Position numbers and translations under genes: made by a program
Part shown: piece after piece, positions 1 to 7,341 of the stretch
Position numbering within the stretch: the first letter of the stretch is position 1
How the letters are laid out: every line of letters begins with the position of its first letter
DNA from: Candidatus Tectimicrobiota bacterium
Lineage (GTDB): Bacteria; UBA8248; JACPRG01
DNA: 10,321 nt
Direction of reading: 5' to 3'
Assembly (NCBI GenBank): GCA_016190025.1
Contig: JACPRG010000162.1
Coordinates: forward strand, 1 to 10,321
Notes under the pieces: model-generated
The model's database searches: none
Seen by the model: only the letters and a program-made list of their open reading frames with translations
Told to the model about the DNA's origin: nothing

Positions 1-285
1 CCTCTCCTCATGGGGGAAAATCCCGATTCCAAAGGTCAATCCACTTCTCATTTCGCTGATCCTTCCATGCTCGCGCAAGAAAGACGGCCCGCCCGCCGGG
101 GAACTCCTCCGGCTTCCCCCTACCGACTTGTCGCAGCCCCGAAGGAACCGGAGGATGAGGCCGCCCTTCTTGGGCTTTCCGCTCCGCCGTCAGGCCCGAG
201 CACTCAGGACGGCCTCCCGTCCCGGCAAGGGAAAGAAGACGGAGGGGGCCGCCTCTCATCCAAGGCGGCGGTTTCCGGAGACCCG
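1..285. other. non-coding stretch downstream of the transporter operon
   Basis: I see no supportable gene here. Open frames exist on both strands, but they are short, rich in Arg, Pro and Gly, lack a convincing ribosome binding site and resemble no family I know. A minus-strand ATG at 11-9 could begin a gene running off the edge, but only three codons are visible and no Shine-Dalgarno precedes it. The only structure noted is the inverted repeat at 248-269. Confidence 0.5.
248..269 (-). terminator. possible weak terminator hairpin after the substrate-binding protein gene
   Basis: A perfect 7-bp GC-rich inverted repeat (GCCGCCT / AGGCGGC, 8-nt loop) starts 16 bp past the stop codon of the last transporter gene. 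On the minus strand it is followed by a pyrimidine-rich stretch (CCCCCTCCGTCTTCTTTC) rather than a clean U tract. The position suits the end of the operon, but it is not a canonical intrinsic terminator. It could instead be an mRNA 3'-end stabilising stem. Confidence 0.35.
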
Positions 286-1320
286 TCAGTCCTTGGGGAT
301 GTTCACGATGTAGCGGTTGGTCCAGAGCCCGCCTTCTTTGATGTCCACGTCTTCTTTGACCGTGCCCGCCTTCCAGAGCTTCATCGAGTTGGCCCACATC
401 GCCTCGGTCATCCTTCCGCTCCCCCCGAAAGCGGGAACGAGCGAGCGCACGGACTCGGCGACGACTTCCGGCTTCATCCTCTTGAACCGGGCCTGGATCA
501 CCCGAGTGGACTCCTCCAGGTGGCTGGGAACGTAGTTCGTCCCCCGGGCCACGGCGCGGACCATTTTTCTGACGACTTCCGAATTGGCCGCCCCGTACTC
601 CTTCTTGATCGTCAGGACCTCATAGACCATGTTTCCCAACTCGGGGATGTCCCATCCGCTAAGGAGGATCTGCCCCAAACCCCGGCTGACGATCTCGGGA
701 CCCGCGGGGGGCGAAGCGCCGAAACCGTCGATCTGGCCCGTCGCGAGGGCGCTCACCAGGGCGGCCCCGAAGCCCACGGCCACGACGGAGACGTCACCCC
801 GCTTGAGCCCCCCGACGTTTTGCAGGTAATACCGGATGACATGCTCGCTGAGGCCGCCGAGGGAAGGCGCGCCGAAGGTCGCGCCTTTCATGGCTTGAAG
901 CTTCTGGACGGCGGGCGCGCGAGGATTCACGGCGGCCTTCTTCAACCACTTGTTGCCGGCGATGACCTGGAAGGTGAGCGCCCGGGCGAAAGAGTTGACC
1001 ACCAGGACGTTCTTTTGCCCCCTCGCCATGAGCACGACAGGAGTGTCGGAGCCCGTCGAAAGGAACGGAGCCTCTCCGGACAGGAATCCCGCCGCCGCCG
1101 CCGGCCCGCCCCGAACCACCGTGAAATCCAGGTCGATCCCTTCCTGTTTGAAAAAGCCTTTCCCGATGGCCACGTAGATCGGCGCGAAAGAAAGGGCGTC
1201 CACCGACTGGATCATCGTCACCTTGGAGGCGGCCCAGGCCGGATCTATCCCTCCCGAGAAAATCAGAAAGAACATGGTCGGCGCCAGCAAACAGCGTATG
1301 TTCCGGATGGCTCTTCCCAT
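286..1320 (-). CDS. ABC transporter substrate-binding protein (NMT1/SsuA/TauA-like)
   Basis: A 344-residue periplasmic binding protein of the family that captures nitrate, sulfonates, taurine or thiamine-precursor pyrimidines and passes the ligand to an inner-membrane ABC importer. Residues 1-31 form a Sec signal peptide: basic start (MGRAIRNIR), hydrophobic core (LLAPTMFFLIF) and a probable cleavage site after AWA. The mature part opens with a strand and the family's usual segment (SFAPIYVAIGKGFFKQEGID, about 44-63), then the ligand-contacting stretch around GFLSGEAPFLSTGSD (78-92) and the hinge region with ALATGQIDGF (191-200). There is no lipobox cysteine at the cleavage site. The ATG at 1320-1318 is preceded by GGGGAGGG at 9-nt spacing. 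It is the last gene of the importer operon, 74 bp after the permease. The ligand cannot be told from sequence; the neighbours suggest a nitrogen-containing organic compound. Confidence 0.9.
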   Translation of the reverse strand: MGRAIRNIRCLLAPTMFFLIFSGGIDPAWAASKVTMIQSVDALSFAPIYVAIGKGFFKQEGIDLDFTVVRGGPAAAAGFLSGEAPFLSTGSDTPVVLMARGQKNVLVVNSFARALTFQVIAGNKWLKKAAVNPRAPAVQKLQAMKGATFGAPSLGGLSEHVIRYYLQNVGGLKRGDVSVVAVGFGAALVSALATGQIDGFGASPPAGPEIVSRGLGQILLSGWDIPELGNMVYEVLTIKKEYGAANSEVVRKMVRAVARGTNYVPSHLEESTRVIQARFKRMKPEVVAESVRSLVPAFGGSGRMTEAMWANSMKLWKAGTVKEDVDIKEGGLWTNRYIVNIPKD

Positions 1321-1394
1321 TGTCTTTTGCCCTCCCCTTGTTCGTGAATTTCGATGCCTCACTCCGGACATGCCTGGCCCGCGACTTTGCGCCC

Positions 1395-2237
1395 TCACGA
1401 GACATCCTGCCAACGCAGGACCCGGGTCCGGACCGCCTCGAGCAGCAGGTTGGAAAAAAGAATCGCCAACAGGAGGACGATGATCCCCGCAAAGATCCCC
1501 GCCGTGTCGAACTGCCCGGTCGAAAACAGGATGTAGTGGCCGATCCCGGCCCGGGAGGCCACGAACTCGCCGATGATGACGCCGATGACGGCGCGGGGGA
1601 TTGAAACCTTGATCCCCATGAAGATGAAGGGGGCCACGGAGGGAACCACGACCCAGCGGATCACCTGCCACCGGCTCGCCCCGATGATCTGAGCGATGTG
1701 GATGAACTCGGGCTCGACGCTGCGCACCCCCAGGAACGTGTTGTAAAAGGTCAAAAAGAACACCATCATGCCCACAATGAAGATCTTGGACATCAGGCCG
1801 ATCCCGAACCAGATGATCAGCAAAGGGGCGAGGGCCGACTGGGGCACACCGTAGAGGACCATGACGTAGGGCTCGAAGACCCTCGAAAGGGTCTTGGAGG
1901 CCCCGAGGACGTAACCGAAGAACACCGCGCCCAGGGCCCCGAAGAGAAAGCCCCACCCCAGCTCCGTGAAGGTCACCTGCAAGTCCCGGAGACCTTCGGG
2001 GCTTCGGACGTATTCCAGGGTCCGCACAAGAATGATGCTCGGCTTGCTCGTATACAGGAGGTCGATGTACCGCCCGCCCGCAATTTCCCAAACCGCCAAG
2101 AGCAGGACGCCCGGCAAAAGGTCCACCCGTTTCTTCCCGAACCGAGCCAAGGACGAGGAAAGCCCTCTCGGTTTTTCCCGGCGTCCTTCGCTCAGAAGTC
2201 CCGCGCTCTGGGATTCAGGCGTGGCCTCCACGGTCAA
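1395..2237 (-). CDS. ABC transporter permease (SsuC/TauC-type, BPD_transp_1)
   Basis: An inner-membrane channel subunit of about 280 residues, the normal length for SsuC/TauC/NrtB-like permeases. After a polar N-terminus (1-38) I see hydrophobic segments near 40-55, 92-113, 123-147, 150-170, 198-226 and 246-268, fitting about six membrane helices. The cytoplasmic EAA-type coupling loop that docks on the ATPase is visible as IAQIIGASRWQVIRWVVVP (181-199). The first possible start is TTG at 2237-2235, overlapping the ATPase stop codon by 4 bp (TTGA). AGAAGG directly abuts this TTG but lies 6 nt before an in-frame GTG at 2232-2230, so that GTG may be the true start, making the protein two residues shorter. 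Either way it is translationally coupled to the ATPase gene. The family is clear; the transported compound is not. Confidence 0.92.
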   Translation of the reverse strand: MTVEATPESQSAGLLSEGRREKPRGLSSSLARFGKKRVDLLPGVLLLAVWEIAGGRYIDLLYTSKPSIILVRTLEYVRSPEGLRDLQVTFTELGWGFLFGALGAVFFGYVLGASKTLSRVFEPYVMVLYGVPQSALAPLLIIWFGIGLMSKIFIVGMMVFFLTFYNTFLGVRSVEPEFIHIAQIIGASRWQVIRWVVVPSVAPFIFMGIKVSIPRAVIGVIIGEFVASRAGIGHYILFSTGQFDTAGIFAGIIVLLLAILFSNLLLEAVRTRVLRWQDVS

Positions 2238-3103
2238 CCTTCTCTCTCCCGGCCGGCTTTCGCCCCATCGACCACCTCACTCCTGAACCGATCCCAGATC
2301 CCGCGGTACAGGTCGGGAAAAGATGGATCCTCGTGGATATTGAAGACGTTCCTGGGTCTTTCCAGGGGGATCGGGAAAATGCCTTTGACCCGCCCGGGCC
2401 GCTTCGTCATGAGGACCACGGTGTCCGAGAGCGCGATGGCCTCCACCAGGTCGTGGGTGATGAAGAGCACGGTCTTGTGGGTTTGCTGCCAGATCTGCTG
2501 GAGCTCGTTCTGCAAGACAAGACGGGTCTGCGCGTCCAACGGACCGAAGGGCTCGTCCATCAGGACCACCTCCGGGTCGTAGATCAGCGTCCGAATGATG
2601 GACGCCCGCTTCTGCATCCCGCCCGAAAGCTGCCTGGGGTAGGCGCGCTCGAATCCCGTCAGCCCGAACATCTCCAGGAACTCGGCCGCCTTCCTCCGGC
2701 GCTCCTCCTTTGGGATCCCCCGGACGGCGAGAGGGAACTCGACGTTCTCGATCAGCGTGAGCCAGGGGTAAAGGTTGCTGTCCTGGGTGACGTACCCGAT
2801 CCGGTTGTTGACCCGATTCACGCTCCAGTCTCTGTAGCGTACGGCGCCGGAGGTGGGAAAGGTCAGGCCGGCGCACATGCGCAGAAGGGTGGTCTTGCCG
2901 CAACCGCTGGGACCGACGATGGACGTGAACTCGTTCTCGCGAACGGAGAAGCTCGCCTCCTGGATGGCCAGGACGCGGTTGTTTTCGGATTCGAAGACCT
3001 TGGTGACCCGGTCGAAACGAATGGCGGGGCGCCCGTCCAAGAGACCTTTCTCCTGGATGTCACCCGTCTCCTGACGGCCGCAGACACCCTTCCTTTCGCC
3101 CAA
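2234..3103 (-). CDS. ABC transporter ATP-binding protein (SsuB/TauB/NrtD-type)
   Basis: A 289-residue cytoplasmic ATPase that powers the importer encoded with it. All nucleotide-binding motifs are present: Walker A GPSGCGKTT (64-72), Q-loop YVTQDSNLYPW (104-114), signature LSGGMQKR (159-166), Walker B VVLMDEPFG (179-187), D-loop PLDAQTR (188-194) and switch histidine in FITHD (214-218). Acidic-rich NxVEFPLAVRGI (120-130) and the tail around LERPR (247-251) match the nitrate/sulfonate/taurine subfamily. The chosen TTG at 3103-3101 follows a GGAGGGGGG run at suitable spacing. An in-frame TTG at 3040-3038 (residue 22), preceded by GGAGAAAGG, would remove a poorly conserved N-terminal extension and is a real alternative. 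This is the first gene after the promoter at 3163-3191, and its stop overlaps the permease start. Confidence 0.93.
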   Translation of the reverse strand: MGERKGVCGRQETGDIQEKGLLDGRPAIRFDRVTKVFESENNRVLAIQEASFSVRENEFTSIVGPSGCGKTTLLRMCAGLTFPTSGAVRYRDWSVNRVNNRIGYVTQDSNLYPWLTLIENVEFPLAVRGIPKEERRRKAAEFLEMFGLTGFERAYPRQLSGGMQKRASIIRTLIYDPEVVLMDEPFGPLDAQTRLVLQNELQQIWQQTHKTVLFITHDLVEAIALSDTVVLMTKRPGRVKGIFPIPLERPRNVFNIHEDPSFPDLYRGIWDRFRSEVVDGAKAGREREG

Positions 3104-3162
3104 AAACCGCCCCCCTCCGTTCGGCGCAGTCCGCTATCCCCTCGCGTAAGGCTGGAAGTGAA

Positions 3163-3191
3163 ATGATACCAGAGCGCCCCGCGGTCTTCAA
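3163..3191 (-). promoter_or_regulatory. sigma70-like promoter of the ABC importer operon
   Basis: On the minus strand there is a -35 box TTGAAG (3191-3186), a spacer of exactly 17 nt and a -10 box TATCAT (3168-3163), the latter preceded by TGG to give an extended -10 (TGn). Four of six and five of six bases match the consensus. The predicted transcript start is near 3156, leaving a leader of about 50 nt before the ATPase start. The position, in the only sizeable gap between genes, supports a separate or additional transcript for the importer. No operator repeat was recognised. Confidence 0.7.
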
Positions 3192-3270
3192 TCCGTCTCC
3201 CCCCGCCCTGCGCCGCCCGTCCGCGTCGAAACCGAGGGCGGTCGGGACACCCTCCGCGATAGGCCCCGAT

Positions 3271-3293
3271 GCCGTCCGCCCCGGCGGGCCGGC
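3271..3293 (-). terminator. GC-rich hairpin just after the amidohydrolase stop codon
   Basis: Beginning 6 nt past the stop codon of the amidohydrolase gene, the minus strand can fold into an outer GCCG/CGGC stem and an inner CCGC/GCGG stem. No U tract follows, so it is at best a pause or attenuation structure, or an mRNA end stem. GC-rich DNA yields such repeats by chance, hence the low confidence. Confidence 0.25.
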
Positions 3294-3298
3294 CTGCG

Positions 3299-4510
3299 TC
3301 ACTTGCCCTTCGGCCTCTCCAGGTTGAAGACCTTCAAGGCGGTCTCCCCGAGGATGTTCCGCCGGGCTTTGTCGCTCAAGAAAGGAAGATCAAAGACCGC
3401 GCTCGGCAGATCGAAGTCCCAGTGGGGCCAGTCGGTTGCGAACATCAGCTGCGTCTCGGCGTGAATCATCCGGAAGGTCAGCTCCAACGCATCCAGGTTC
3501 TCCCGTTCCATGGGCTGAGAGGAGAAATACATTTCCCGGATGTACTCGCTGGGCCGCCGCTTCAAAAGGGGCGCCTCCGACACGCGTTTCATATACTCAC
3601 TGTCCAGCCGCTGCATGACAAAAGGCAGCCAGGCCAAGCCGCTTTCGATCCAAATGACCTTCAATTTTGGGAACCGCTCAGGAAGGCCGTTCGTCACCCA
3701 ATTGATCAAATGGATCATATTCCACAAGGTGAACCCAATCAGGTGGTATCCCATGAATTTGTTCATTTGCGCCGTGACTGGCTCCTCTCCCCACGAATAA
3801 CCGGCGTGGAAAGCCAGCGGCAGGCCGCGTTCTTCAAGGGCCGCGTAGAGTTTCATGTACAGGTTGTCGTGGACCGGCTTGTTCCGGGTGCTGGTCACCA
3901 TGAAACCGATGACGCCGGGAGCGCCCGTGAATTCCTCCACCGTCCGCAGGGCCTCATCGGGCAGGCTGAACGGCAGATACAGGAGCGACTTTATCCGCTC
4001 GTCGCAAGAAAGAATGTTCTCCACGAGCCAGCGGTCATACGCCCGGGCGAGGAGAGCTTCGGTCCGGGCGTCCGGATGCTTGCCGAGATCGAGGAGCTTG
4101 GTCGGGAAGACGATCATATAGTCGAGCCCGATGCTATCCATGGCCCGCCGGATGATGGTGACATCCTTGTGGTGTTCCGACTCTTCCACCGGCTCCCGCC
4201 ATCCCGCCTGATGTTGAATGCGGCCACCGACGTCTTGGTAGTACATGATGTTGTTCACGACACCGTAAGGGGGAGACGCCACCTTGGAGTGATATTCAAC
4301 GGCGTGGGCGCGGACGACAGGATCCTCGATGTACTCCACAACCTCTTTCCATGACACATTGTCCGAATGGTGAGAATCCACATCGATGATCATATAATCT
4401 TGGTAGTTCCGTCCCGCCGCCTGGCGCTTCGCGTGGGCCAGGATCTCCCGTGTGTCCGTGCGGTGGTCGATCCGCTCCAGGTCTGTAGCCCACCCCATCC
4501 TGAATTCCAT
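3299..4510 (-). CDS. amidohydrolase_2 family metal-dependent hydrolase (TIM barrel)
   Basis: A 403-residue cytoplasmic enzyme of the amidohydrolase_2 family (relatives: ACMSD, 4-oxalomesaconate hydratase, gamma-resorcylate decarboxylase), which hydrolyses or decarboxylates small organic acids using a bound divalent metal. The first barrel strand carries IDVDSHHSD (42-50), the family's metal-ligand start (D-x-H-like). FHAGYSW (234-240) supplies a histidine ligand, IESGLAWLP (288-296) is the typical E-x-G-x-x-W-x-P segment, and FATDWPHWDFD (357-367) carries the catalytic/metal aspartate D360. The C-terminal ILGETALKVFNL is the usual family ending. The ATG at 4510-4508 follows GGGGGG at about 7 nt; an in-frame ATG four codons later (4498-4496) is possible. 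No signal peptide is seen. It lies 50 bp after the Rieske gene and is the last gene before the transporter promoter. The fold is clear, the substrate unknown; it could be hydrolase or decarboxylase. Confidence 0.88.
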   Translation of the reverse strand: MEFRMGWATDLERIDHRTDTREILAHAKRQAAGRNYQDYMIIDVDSHHSDNVSWKEVVEYIEDPVVRAHAVEYHSKVASPPYGVVNNIMYYQDVGGRIQHQAGWREPVEESEHHKDVTIIRRAMDSIGLDYMIVFPTKLLDLGKHPDARTEALLARAYDRWLVENILSCDERIKSLLYLPFSLPDEALRTVEEFTGAPGVIGFMVTSTRNKPVHDNLYMKLYAALEERGLPLAFHAGYSWGEEPVTAQMNKFMGYHLIGFTLWNMIHLINWVTNGLPERFPKLKVIWIESGLAWLPFVMQRLDSEYMKRVSEAPLLKRRPSEYIREMYFSSQPMERENLDALELTFRMIHAETQLMFATDWPHWDFDLPSAVFDLPFLSDKARRNILGETALKVFNLERPKGK

Positions 4511-4560
4511 TTCAGTTCCCCCCGTTCGTCCCGTCCGGCCCCCCTCGCCGGCCGTCGCCC

Positions 4561-4944
4561 TTACACCACGACGTAAACCTCTCCCGCCCGGACCTTCACT
4601 TCGAACTTCCTCAGCCGGATCCGATTGTCCGCCGGATGCACCCCCGTTTGGATATCAAATTCATACCCGTGCCAGGGACAGACGATGTGAATCTTTTGTT
4701 CCGAGAACCTCAGCCCGCGGCTGGTCTTGTCCTCCGCCAGGATCTCTTCCACGTTGGGAAACAGCCGGCCCTGGCAGACCGGTCCACCCAGGTGCGGGCA
4801 ATCATTCTCGTATGCATAAAAGCGGCCGCCGATGAAAAAGACCCCGATTTCGAGATCGTCCTTCACAATAATTTTGCACTCTCCGCCTTCAAAATCCGCC
4901 TGGCTCGCGACGTGTACTTCAGGCACGCCCGGTCTCTCCTGCAT
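4561..4944 (-). CDS. small Rieske [2Fe-2S] protein
   Basis: A 127-residue soluble Rieske-type ferredoxin, an electron carrier or partner subunit with a two-Cys two-His ligated iron-sulfur cluster. Both ligand boxes are intact: C49-P-H51 in ENDCPHLGGPVCQG and C89-P-W-H92 in VCPWHGYEFD, followed by the conserved QTG (99-101) and a final strand VRAGEVYVVV. The distance between boxes (40 residues from C49 to C89) is longer than the roughly 17-20 of classic Rieske ferredoxins because of an insert with acidic residues (about 62-82). I chose the ATG at 4944-4942 because AGGTGG lies 5 nt upstream. A GTG at 4953-4951 would overlap that site and is less likely. The gene starts inside the 3' end of the molybdenum-enzyme gene (26-bp overlap), so the two are translationally coupled and may share an electron path. 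No oxygenase catalytic domain is attached. Confidence 0.9.
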   Translation of the reverse strand: MQERPGVPEVHVASQADFEGGECKIIVKDDLEIGVFFIGGRFYAYENDCPHLGGPVCQGRLFPNVEEILAEDKTSRGLRFSEQKIHIVCPWHGYEFDIQTGVHPADNRIRLRKFEVKVRAGEVYVVV

Positions 4945-7261
4945 TGCGGCCACCTGAACGCTGCTTCAAGGCTTGAAATATCTTGTCGGGGGACAGGGGG
5001 AGCTCGCGGATGCGGGCGCCGACTGCATCGTACACAGCGTTGGCGATGGCGGCGGCCGTCGGCGTGATCGGCAGCTCCGCGAACCCCTTGGCGCCGAAGG
5101 GGCCTTCCTTCTCATCGGATGACACGACGATGGTCTGAATGGGGGGGATGTCCAGGGCGGTGGGCAGTTTGTAGTCGGCCAGGGTCCCGTTGAGGAGCTG
5201 GCCCGAAGCCGCGTCGAACACCATCTCCTCCATCAGGGCGTAGCCCACCCCCTGCATCACCCCGCCCTCGATCTGTCCCTCCACGCCCAGCAGGCTGATC
5301 GGGAAGCCCACGTCCTGGGCCGCCACGAGCCGGAGGACGTTCACGAAGCCGGTCTCCGGGTCCACTTCCACTTCCGCGGCCTGGGCGCAGAAGCTGTACG
5401 CGACCGAGATGTTCCCGAAGTTGGTCTTTTTATCCACGGCCTCGTGCGGCGGGTCATAGACCCCCCGGCCGATGAAGAGCCGGCTGTCCTTCCGGTAATG
5501 GCTCGCCCGGGCGACCTCGGCGATCCCGACCCGCCGGTCCGGCAATCCCCGGATGTAGATCTGGCCGTCCTCCGCGACCAGATCCTGCGCGTCGGCTTCC
5601 AGCATCTCCCCGGCCGCCCGGAGGATTTGCCCCCTGAGATCGAGGGCCGCCAGGCGGACGGCGTTCCCGGCGACGAACGTGCACCGGCTCCCGTGGGTCC
5701 CGAGGTCCCAGGGGACCGCGTCGGTATCCTCGCTCACCACGCGGACGGCCTCGGGCGGGATCCCGAGCTCCTCGGCGACCACCGCCGCGATCACCACGTT
5801 CTGGCCGCTTCCGATCTCCGTCGTGCCGGTCAGCACCACGACCGTCCCGTCGTCCTCCATTTTGGCGATGGCGCTCCCGACGTCCGTGTTCTGATACACG
5901 CGAACGCCCCCTCCGCAATGCACGGCGCAGGCGATCCCGACCCCGCGTCCGAACTTCCGGTCCCTTTTCTTCTCCGCCCATCGAACGGCCCGCGCCGTCC
6001 TCTCGATGCACTCCCGCATCCCGCAGCTCGTGATCCGGTAGCCGCACGCGGAGACGTCCCCCCGCTCCGTCGCGTTCCTGAGCCGGAATTCCACCGGGTC
6101 GATGCCGAGCCTCTCCGCCAGGACGTCGATGTGAACCTCCCGGGCGAAGGTGGCCTGGGGATTTCCATACCCTCGGTAGGCGCCGCCATAGTTCTTGTTC
6201 GTGTAGACAATCCTGCCATCGACCCGGCAGTCCTTGACCTTGCTGTACAAGGTGACGTTGTAGTTGGCCGCCGAGAACGTGACCCCCGGGGCCGCGCTCA
6301 TGTAAGCGCCGTTGTCCGTGACGATCCACATTTCCTGCCCCAGGATGCGACCGTCTTTGTCCGCGCCCGTCCGGAGACGGATGTGCATGGGATGGCGCGT
6401 CCTCGACCCGACAAAGTCCTCCTCGCGCGAATACACGATCCTGACCGGACGGCCGGTCTCCTTCGCCAAAAGGGCGCAGATGGGGTGCAAGTCGTGCATC
6501 TCCATGCGCTTTCCGAACCCCCCCCCGATGGTCGTCCGGATCACCCGGACCTGGCTTTCCGCGAGGCCGAGACAGCCCGCCAGGTGCTTGCGGAGAAGGA
6601 AAGGCATCTGAATCGAGGTCCAGACCGTCAGTCGGCCGGCCGGGTCGTACTGGGCGAGACAGCCCTGCGTCTCAAGACAACAGTGCTCGACCTGGGAAGT
6701 CACGAATTCGTCCTCGACCACCACATCCGCTCGGGAGAGCGCCCGATCCACATCCCCGAAATTCATCGACAAGGAGTGGGCCACGTTCCCCTTCACCCCC
6801 TCGTGGACCTCGGGCGCGCCCTCCCGCATGGCCTCCACAGGCGACATCACCAGCGGCAACGGCTCGTATTCGACTTCGATGAGCGCAAGCGCCCTGTCCG
6901 CCGTGTCATCGTCCACCGCAGCCACGGCCGCCACTTCCTCCCCCGCGAAGCGCACCTTCCCGTGCGCCAGGGGGAGCTTGTCGGCGAGCCGGGCATTCCC
7001 GGGGTCCGTGTCCTCGCGGAAACCGTACCGGATCAGGGGCGTGTCCTCGGCCGTGATGACCGCCTTGACGCCGGGAAGGGCTTTTGCCTTGCGGGTGTCG
7101 ATCTTCTGGATCCGGGCGTGCGCGTAAGGGCTTCGGAGGATCTTGCCGACCAGCATCCCCGGCAGCGTGACGTCCGTTCCGTAGACCGCCCGGCCGGTGG
7201 CTTTAGGCGCCCCGTCGAGCCTCGGGATGCGCTGGCCAACGACGCGATGGGCAGGTTTCAT
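4919..7261 (-). CDS. xanthine dehydrogenase family molybdopterin-binding large subunit
   Basis: A 780-residue protein covering both the aldehyde-oxidase/XDH hammerhead domain (about 15-140) and the molybdopterin-binding domain (about 160-770), the usual length for CoxL/HcrA/NdhM-like large subunits. Such enzymes hydroxylate aromatic or heterocyclic carbon or oxidise aldehydes with a Mo-cytosine-dinucleotide type cofactor. Key segments: GGGFGKRMEMHD (246-257), AYRGYGNPQ (361-369, the substrate/active loop; not the AYRCSFR loop of CO dehydrogenase), TEIGSGQNVV (481-490), GTHGSR (521-526) and GAKGFAE (723-729), whose E729 fits the catalytic glutamate. The ATG at 7261-7259 is preceded by GGGAG at about 9 nt. 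The N-terminus (VVGQRIPRLDGAPKATGRA) is the family's standard opening. The gene follows the hydantoinase-like gene after 80 bp and overlaps the Rieske gene. The partner 2Fe-2S and FAD subunits are absent from the window. The substrate is unknown; a heterocycle fits the context. Confidence 0.93.
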   Translation of the reverse strand: MKPAHRVVGQRIPRLDGAPKATGRAVYGTDVTLPGMLVGKILRSPYAHARIQKIDTRKAKALPGVKAVITAEDTPLIRYGFREDTDPGNARLADKLPLAHGKVRFAGEEVAAVAAVDDDTADRALALIEVEYEPLPLVMSPVEAMREGAPEVHEGVKGNVAHSLSMNFGDVDRALSRADVVVEDEFVTSQVEHCCLETQGCLAQYDPAGRLTVWTSIQMPFLLRKHLAGCLGLAESQVRVIRTTIGGGFGKRMEMHDLHPICALLAKETGRPVRIVYSREEDFVGSRTRHPMHIRLRTGADKDGRILGQEMWIVTDNGAYMSAAPGVTFSAANYNVTLYSKVKDCRVDGRIVYTNKNYGGAYRGYGNPQATFAREVHIDVLAERLGIDPVEFRLRNATERGDVSACGYRITSCGMRECIERTARAVRWAEKKRDRKFGRGVGIACAVHCGGGVRVYQNTDVGSAIAKMEDDGTVVVLTGTTEIGSGQNVVIAAVVAEELGIPPEAVRVVSEDTDAVPWDLGTHGSRCTFVAGNAVRLAALDLRGQILRAAGEMLEADAQDLVAEDGQIYIRGLPDRRVGIAEVARASHYRKDSRLFIGRGVYDPPHEAVDKKTNFGNISVAYSFCAQAAEVEVDPETGFVNVLRLVAAQDVGFPISLLGVEGQIEGGVMQGVGYALMEEMVFDAASGQLLNGTLADYKLPTALDIPPIQTIVVSSDEKEGPFGAKGFAELPITPTAAAIANAVYDAVGARIRELPLSPDKIFQALKQRSGGRNAGETGRA

Positions 7262-7341
7262 TGCACAGGTCTCCCGACTTCCCGGAAAGAAGGACACACC
7301 GACCGGCCGTCGCCGCTCCCGGGTCTTCGGCTCACGATTCC

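Noticed and set aside
10..1347. Plus-strand 445-codon open frame across the substrate-binding protein gene
   Set aside because: Antisense shadow; the minus strand carries a clear exported binding protein with signal peptide and Shine-Dalgarno.
286..2091. Extension of the substrate-binding protein upstream to 601 residues
   Set aside because: The first 257 codons are an out-of-frame shadow of the permease gene. A signal peptide and Shine-Dalgarno define the start at 1320.
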